Shown piece after piece: positions 58,486 to 64,000 of a DNA stretch of 64,000 bases. The position numbers were made by a program, and so were the translations under genes. Position 1 is the stretch's first letter; each line of letters starts with the position of its first letter. The notes under the pieces are model-generated. The model saw only the letters and a program-made list of their open reading frames with translations. It was not told the DNA's origin and did no database searches. The DNA is taken from the NCBI GenBank assembly GCA_030844895.1, contig JAUTDX010002156.1, positions 1 to 64,000 of the forward strand, read 5' to 3'. Source of the stretch: Ambrosia x helenae. Taxonomy: Eukaryota; Streptophyta; Magnoliopsida; Asterales; Asteraceae.

Positions 58486-58747
58486 CGATTAATTGAAAAA
58501 AAAAATGAAGAACCGATTAATTGTTACAGAGATTGAATATTGTGTGGAAGAATTAGTTATTTTAGATAATTGAATTTCATTAAAATCCATAATTTTGTTG
58601 CTAAATTAGTGGGTTTTGATAATTAATACAATGAATAAAAAGTCTATTATGCCCTTGATCTAAATATTTAATCAGATTTGATCCAACGGTTGAAAACACT
58701 TCCTACACTTCCTACACAAAACAATTTTCTTACCGGATCCTCTACCT

Positions 58748-58782
58748 ATATATATATATATATATATATTTCAAAGTCTTAT
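58748..58782. repeat. (TA)n tract, right side of the FAR1 element
   Basis: About 12 TA units immediately beyond the right TIR. Confidence 0.85.
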
Positions 58783-58837
58783 ATCCTACATGACACTCAA
58801 AGAGACCATTCTCCCCCTTGAGAGTGTCATGTAGGAT
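58783..58837. repeat. 20-bp hairpin, ATCCTACATGACACTC
   Basis: 58783-58802 and 58817-58837 are near-perfect inverted repeats with a 14-bp loop. It adjoins the (TA)n, and may be the end of yet another short element, as ATGTGGCA is repeated just downstream (58841, 58883). Confidence 0.8.
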
Positions 58838-61800
58838 CCCATGTGGCACCAATAAAAAAATCAAAAAACAATTAAAATGCCATGTGGCATTGAGTTATTT
58901 TAGTAAAAAAAGAATTTAAAAACAAAATTGGATTTTTCTCTCTCATGTTTCATCCCATAATTTTTAAACGTTAATATCTTTTATATACAAGATTTTTTAA
59001 AGAAAAAATTACACCAAATTAACGAGCATTTTATTATCTTTCCAACGAGTACCATAGTGCTATATAAAAAAACGGAGAAAAAAACGACTATTTTTTGTGG
59101 GGTTTTGTTCATACAGGAAAAAAAACACAAAGTGTTCAGGTTATTCATTAATCATGTATAGACAAGTCATTAATTATGTTCAAACCAGTAAATATGAATT
59201 ATATAATATTAGAGTTATACATTGTTTAAGGTTAGGCATTAACATTGGAGATACACGTTAATTGTTTTAGGTTAGGTGCTACCCGAAACTTTTCTGCAAG
59301 TAACTGTAAAGCGCATCAGTCTGTTTCGTATGTAGAATTGATATGTCATATTAGTTTTCTCAACCCCAGGACGCTCCCGGGATATAAATCTAGTCTACAT
59401 ATATGTATATACATTCATACTAGACAAAAAAAATTATTACAAATATTTCTGAAATATCCTATTTAGAGAATTATATAAGATTATCTTATACAAATCATAA
59501 TTTTTGAAAATATTGAGTTTAAAATTATGCAAAATCTTTTCCTATAAAATAAATTATTATAACTATTTTCCTGATAAATCTTTTTTAAGCTATGTTGCTG
59601 TGCATATCATCCATTATTCCATATCTTTAAATTTAGGATAAACCTTTTCCTATTAATAAATGATTATCTAATATCTCATATTTTTCCTATATAAGTTATA
59701 TTAACCTATGCATGCTTTCATAAATTGCAAACAATAAAAACAGTAAAACAGGCTGATTACCTTAAGATCATTGGGCTGCTGTGCTGATACGGTTGTGCTG
59801 CCCTGCTCCCTACGACCCTACCTGGTATGAATCATGTGAATTTAGTCTTTAGAACATGGTTAGAAACATAATTATATATGAAGATATCCACATATTTGAA
59901 CATTCAATGCTGTCAGAAATTTCTAGTCACTTTAAACAGGCTATAAGTTGATAAAAAAACCAAGGTTTTTGAAAGATTTTTTATCCTATGATATAGTACT
60001 TTGAGTTTTACACTTGCGTACCAAATTTCATAATTTTTTTACTATGTTTTGATACCTCAAAAGTGATCTGCAAGACTATGTATACAATCTGTCCGAAAAC
60101 TGATTTATGTTTTTTAAGGCAATAACTCACAAACGATTCATTAAAATCACGTGATATTTCATATCGAAACACTTGAAGATAAGCGAATTAAGATTTTTGA
60201 AAGATTGGTACTTAATAATGTAACATCCCGAAAAATCCGCTTCGCTTAATCACGCTATTAGGCGTGAATAAGAAATGACAAGATGAATTAAATAGTAGAC
60301 TGAGCCTTTTCTGGGTAGTAAAATGGGATGATACGAGTGTTGGTTATGTTCTATTATGAAAATTTCTAGTGGAGGTTATTATCTTTATAATGGGGAAATA
60401 ACACTAGAAAGAAACTTGCATAGTTAAGGTTTTGATAACAAAAGGCTTGGGGGTAAACTTGAGGGACTTGTGGTGTAAATATGGCACAAACAAATGATCC
60501 AAACACACCCCATTTGGGGGGTAAACGAATTCAGCCCTCTTTGAGGGCATTCTTGAGCTCAAACCAAACCCTAAGCCCCTAAAGACGAAGAATTGATGAA
60601 AGAGGTTGATGTAAGAGATGAATGGTTGGTTCTAGAGGGCTAATCTTCAAGAATTAAGCTTTGGGATGAACCTTAACCCCAAATTTCGTGTAGGATTCGA
60701 ACCCCATATGTGGGTTTTGAGCAAAACATGTTAATTTCATATTATTGCTTGATTTTATGTGATATTGATCATCTCTAATAGTTAGAGAGGAGCTATTCAC
60801 TATAGGTTGCTTGTTTGCAAAGGATGATGATATTGGGTTTTCATTTGAGCCTTGATATTGTTAATTAGTTGTAAATAGATGTAATGGTAGGAATGATGTG
60901 TAGTTGATGATATGCATGTGGAAAATTTGATGATGATTGAAGGTGATTATGCGTTTTGATGGAATGCGTGTATTAGGAGCTTGTACATTGAGCTTAGAAT
61001 GTTGTACGCACACCATGTGTTTGATGAAATGTCTAGATTAGTCTAACTTGTAAAATTGTAGGCAAGATTGGACAAGTATGAAAGTAGTATGATAATTGAT
61101 GCAATTGATAGTAGGTTAGCATGAGGATTGCGTCTTAGAGAGTAATCATGTGGGGATTTAGTTGATTATATGATGTGGTAAGGAGTATGCATTAGTAGTA
61201 TGTACACTATGCTTAAATACTATGATGCACGCCATTGTTTGTTAATTGGTTATGACGAGTGATCTCGTATGTTAATGAGATAGGAACATGACGCTTAGGG
61301 TGAATTTCATAAAACTTAGTATACTAATATAGACATATGTTTGTAAAAAGGAAAGTTTGTATGGTTGAAAGTTGACTTTCTGGAAAGTCAACTGACATGG
61401 AAATAATGTGGTATGTTTTCTAGCATGATTGTGAGATTGAGGATTTCTTGTGGGACACGTTAGCTTGGTTATGTGACACATACGATGTTGAGTTTAATTG
61501 CTTGAATGATGAATCAAAAAGAGTGGGAAGCTATGATATATGCATGTTAGAAATTGACCTATGCAACTCAATATGATATATGAGTTGGATATGATTTGGT
61601 TTATGAATGAACATGTATGCTAACAATGATGTGAACATGATGGTATGAAAGGATAGGAATGATGGACTCAAGCATGTGAAGCTAATGGGTCAAGATGAGG
61701 CAAGTAAACAAGCATGAACTTGGAGGACTTGAGGTAAGTGATTCTTATTCGTTTAGGATAATGAATTTAAATATGTATTTGTGTGTGTAAGTAGAATGGG

Positions 61801-62252
61801 AATCATGAAATGATGGAACGTTAATAATTATGCCAAGGTTGAGAATGTAGCAACGGTTAAAGGTAGTTTATCTATACTTGAGAACACTCGAGTTATGGAT
61901 AGATATATAACTTAGTAAAATGATTCGTAGGAATGTTAGAAAACCGAATGGGACGATAAAAAATTGTCCTTTGAGGCTTTAAAAGGTCTAAGTTTAAGTG
62001 TATATTGCTTGGGGTATTAATATCTTTGATTTTGTGCGAAATCTCCAAAGTTAGTAGTTGCGCTAGTGCCTTGTCAGCTTGCGCTGACCTTCTAATGTGG
62101 TTAAACAGGGAGCGCAAGGTGGCCAGCGCATGCGGAAGAGTTGTTGAAACTTATCGAACTTCTTTGTCACCCCCGATTGTAGAGGCAGTAATATGTTCAG
62201 AGGATTGGATTCGTGTCTCCACTAAGAAGATAAACTATAATGAAGACCCAAC
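58838..62252. other. Long intergenic stretch, possible degenerate LTR
   Basis: No convincing gene. From 60219, TGTAACATCCCG resembles the start of many plant gypsy LTRs, and 60220-62250 is long, moderately G-rich and without stable frames, as expected of a solo or truncated LTR; the other end was not identified. The frame 62005-62262 (85 codons) has no recognised domain. Confidence 0.3.
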
Positions 62253-62405
62253 AGGTAAATGAGTAATTGCTCGTTGGTGGTTTCTGAAGACCACAAGTTT
62301 AAAGTGGGGTCACTATTCATATAGAAAGAACATTAAAGAAGGACTTGTGCTATTTCTTTTCAATTATAGTGATAGGAAACTTCATGGCATATTTTACCAA
62401 TGTTC

Positions 62406-62627
62406 TTATCCATAACTTCTGCACCTCTGTTCATCATCTTCTTCTACTTTCTTTCTCCTGATCTTCATTCTTGCTTTTGAAGCTCTGATCATCTTCCTAT
62501 TATCTTGTTTATCACAACTTAGGACACCGACTATTGATTTCTTTCCACAACCAGTACAACGAACTCTGCACGGATGATGCTGTTGTTTTTTTATGTCATT
62601 CACTCTTCTTATTATATCGTTTATCAC
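62406..62627 (-). CDS. CxxC-motif ORF, second copy, 73 aa
   Basis: The minus-strand frame includes HPCRVRCTGCGKKSIVG and continues into a basic/acidic tail (NRKMIRASKARMKIRRKK, then EEDDEQ). It corresponds to the 52911-53075 ORF over the CTGC core, but the tail differs. No family recognised. Could be an exon of a larger repeat-borne gene or decayed sequence. Confidence 0.3.
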   Translation of the reverse strand: MINDIIRRVNDIKKQQHHPCRVRCTGCGKKSIVGVLSCDKQDNRKMIRASKARMKIRRKKVEEDDEQRCRSYG

Positions 62628-62853
62628 AACTTAAAGCTCTGATCATTTGTCGCATGATTGTGTTTATATTCTTTTAGTAACATTTTAGACTAACTGAGAT
62701 TTCTTTTCTCAACTAGTACAACGAACTTTGTACAAACCAATTCTTTTTTTCACTTATTTAACGAAATTTAAACACCCAAAACAATGCAAACATTTGGTGA
62801 TGTAAAACCAGGTCACACCTGTACTAAGTTTAATGTCGGAGAAGAAAAAAGAA

Positions 62854-62990
62854 CATACTTGAAATCAATGGGAAGGTAAACAAAATCGTCTAATTTTCAT
62901 CCGTTTATTAGCACCGATCCGATTGTTGATTTCTTTCTGCAACTAGTACAACGAACTCTGTATGGATGATATGTTGTTGTTTTTATGCCG
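62854..62990 (-). pseudogene. CxxC-motif repeat, third copy
   Basis: The minus strand reads HPYRVRCTSCRKKSTIGSVL before a stop, then the same trailing sequence (TTTACCTTCCCATTGATTTC in inverse) as the 53-kb copy. This makes it the closest relative of 52990-53130. No start codon in frame. Confidence 0.45.
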
Positions 62991-63464
62991 AAAAACGACT
63001 ATCATCAACCTGTACAAACCAATAATGACGTTAAAGCTGCAGAAGCAGCATTGCGGTCTCTCAACATGAGTGATATAGCCGGGAGACGAATGTTACAACA
63101 TGAGTTCGACTAAAATGACACGCGAAGCTTTAGACTCCAGCGGATCCTTGATTGCCAACTCACCTCCCGTAAAAACACGGCCTCTACAAAGTTTGACCAA
63201 TTCGCCCTTTTCACTTATTTAATGAAATTTAACGCGCATACCGAATTCGAAGATCAAGGTCTTTACATTTTAGTAACATTTCAGACTAACTGAGATTCGA
63301 GAACAACCACATTCTCTCTCAAACCTTTCTAAAAGTAGAAAAAACTAGAACAACATTAAACAACTAACAAAGATTGTAGGACAAAATAAGAAAGGTTCCT
63401 CCCTGTTACAAGCATGTCAAGAAATGATAATTTTTAGAAAAAACGAGCAATTACTCATTTACCT

Positions 63465-64000
63465 ATGGAGATGTCACTGTAGTATTTTCCGATGGATTTT
63501 TCAATACAAGATGACTTAAAAACTAGAGAAGTGATTCTTAGAGATGATAAAGGTAGATCATGGTGGTGGTGAACAGTTGTTAGGAATTGAATTCGTAGAG
63601 ATGATAAAGGATAACGAAGATTAATGTTGTATCGTTTTTGGAAGTACTGAATTTTCATTTAGGGTAGAATCTAGAAAGGTAAAATTTTCATTTTGGTTAA
63701 TGATAGTTTGATTAGGGTTATTATTATTATTTTTTTTAAAATAAAACATAAAAAATAAACACTATTAGAGTTATTAATGATAGTTTAATTAGGGTTATTA
63801 CCTTGATCTTGGACTGCCCTGCCCTCATTCGATTTGGCCCGAAGCGCCTCGCTATGGCCATAGCGAGGCGCTTCCGAGGGGGGGGGGGAGGGGTGAAAAT
63901 AGAACCAAAAGGGTGTTAATAGCTGAAGCCTTAATTAATTAATAATTATAATGAGTTAAATAAAGTCATAGGTGGAAAATGACTAAATGTTAATTCGCAG
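63465..64000. other. Terminal intergenic DNA
   Basis: Contains a 34-bp perfect palindrome (63841-63874), a G-run (63878-63887) and two copies of GTTAATGATAGTTT(A/G)ATTAGGGTTATTA (63698, 63774). No gene. Confidence 0.5.
63841..63874. repeat. Perfect 34-bp palindrome
   Basis: Each half is GAAGCGCCTCGCTATGG, joined without a loop. GCGCTATGG also appears in the Harbinger-like end at 3538-3560, so this may be a footprint or joined ends of that type of element. Confidence 0.95.

Larger units (their letters stand above)
55329..58747. mobile_element. 3.4-kb TIR element (Mutator-like/FAR1 type), internally deleted
   Basis: Terminal inverted repeats of about 67 bp: left GGGTAGGGTTCCGGTAAGAA through TTTTCAACCGTTTGATC (55329-55396), right its inverse with a few mismatches (58680-58747). 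Inside are a minus-strand FAR1-type gene remnant (57322-58485) and a plus-strand Lys-rich gene remnant (55792-56646), i.e. convergent genes. The filler is full of AAAACACTA(C/T)T repeats (56640-57330, 57800-58140). FAR1/FRS proteins descend from Mutator-like transposases. No catalytic MULE domain remains, so this copy is non-autonomous. Confidence 0.8.
62253..63464. repeat. Region bounded by a perfect 23-bp inverted repeat
   Basis: 62253-62275 (AGGTAAATGAGTAATTGCTC...) and 63442-63464 are exact reverse complements, 1.2 kb apart. Between them lie two minus-strand copies of the CxxC repeat ORF. No target-site duplication is evident, so this may be a TIR element or two inverted copies of a dispersed repeat. 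Confidence 0.55.

Noticed and set aside
60219..62252. Solo gypsy LTR starting TGTAACATCCCG
   Set aside because: Only the start motif fits; no matching end, target-site duplication or second LTR was found.
62005..62262. 85-codon frame with CASALSACADLL
   Set aside because: No recognised family, no splice or promoter context; likely chance in a G/C-richer stretch.

Overview
This is nuclear DNA from a flowering plant. Genes have many GT-AG introns, intergenic DNA is AT-rich, and much of the window is plant transposable elements. Several elements (Harbinger ORF1-like Myb/SANT genes, LINE and SINE families sharing a tail, FAR1-bearing TIR elements) are of kinds I associate with Asteraceae, but the species is an inference. 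No CRISPR arrays, bacterial operons, rRNA genes or free-standing tRNA genes were seen.

Layout. 1-22.5 kb is almost entirely mobile DNA: a decayed Harbinger-type ORF1 gene (1979-3273), a 5'-truncated LINE with target-site duplication (3655-5920), a 254-bp MITE, a complete Ty3/gypsy chromovirus with nearly identical 214-bp LTRs (6796-12038), two hAT-like MITEs (14091-14484, 14601-14980), a SINE (15822-16045), a second ORF1 remnant, a complete Ty1/copia element (17288-22097) and a reverse-strand SINE (22193-22489). 22.6-48.2 kb is the gene-bearing part: a class I BASIC PENTACYSTEINE (BBR/BPC) transcription factor (23620-24500, one base missing in its conserved domain); a 20-coding-exon C2/MUN-type gene (29000-35963) whose exons sum to an open 956-codon frame plus stop; and, convergent with it, a 23-exon KIN-14A/B-type kinesin (KAC/KCA, 48218 down to 38543), also missing one base near its C-terminus. 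48.2-64 kb is again repeat-rich: LINE tails, MITEs, minisatellites, a small two-exon BED zinc-finger gene, a 3.4-kb TIR element carrying an internally deleted FAR1-type gene (55329-58747), and a dispersed repeat with a small CxxC-motif ORF.

The BPC factor should bind GA/CT repeats. Dense CT/GA tracts lie in its own leader and just upstream of the kinesin, so auto- and cross-regulation is a testable guess. The C2/MUN gene and the kinesin are neighbours here and, from memory, their Arabidopsis counterparts At5g65440 and At5g65460 are also close together, which suggests an old conserved gene block. The two splice models were built by hand: all 20 exons of the first and 22 of 23 exons of the second keep frame across phase-0, -1 and -2 introns, which is strong internal support.
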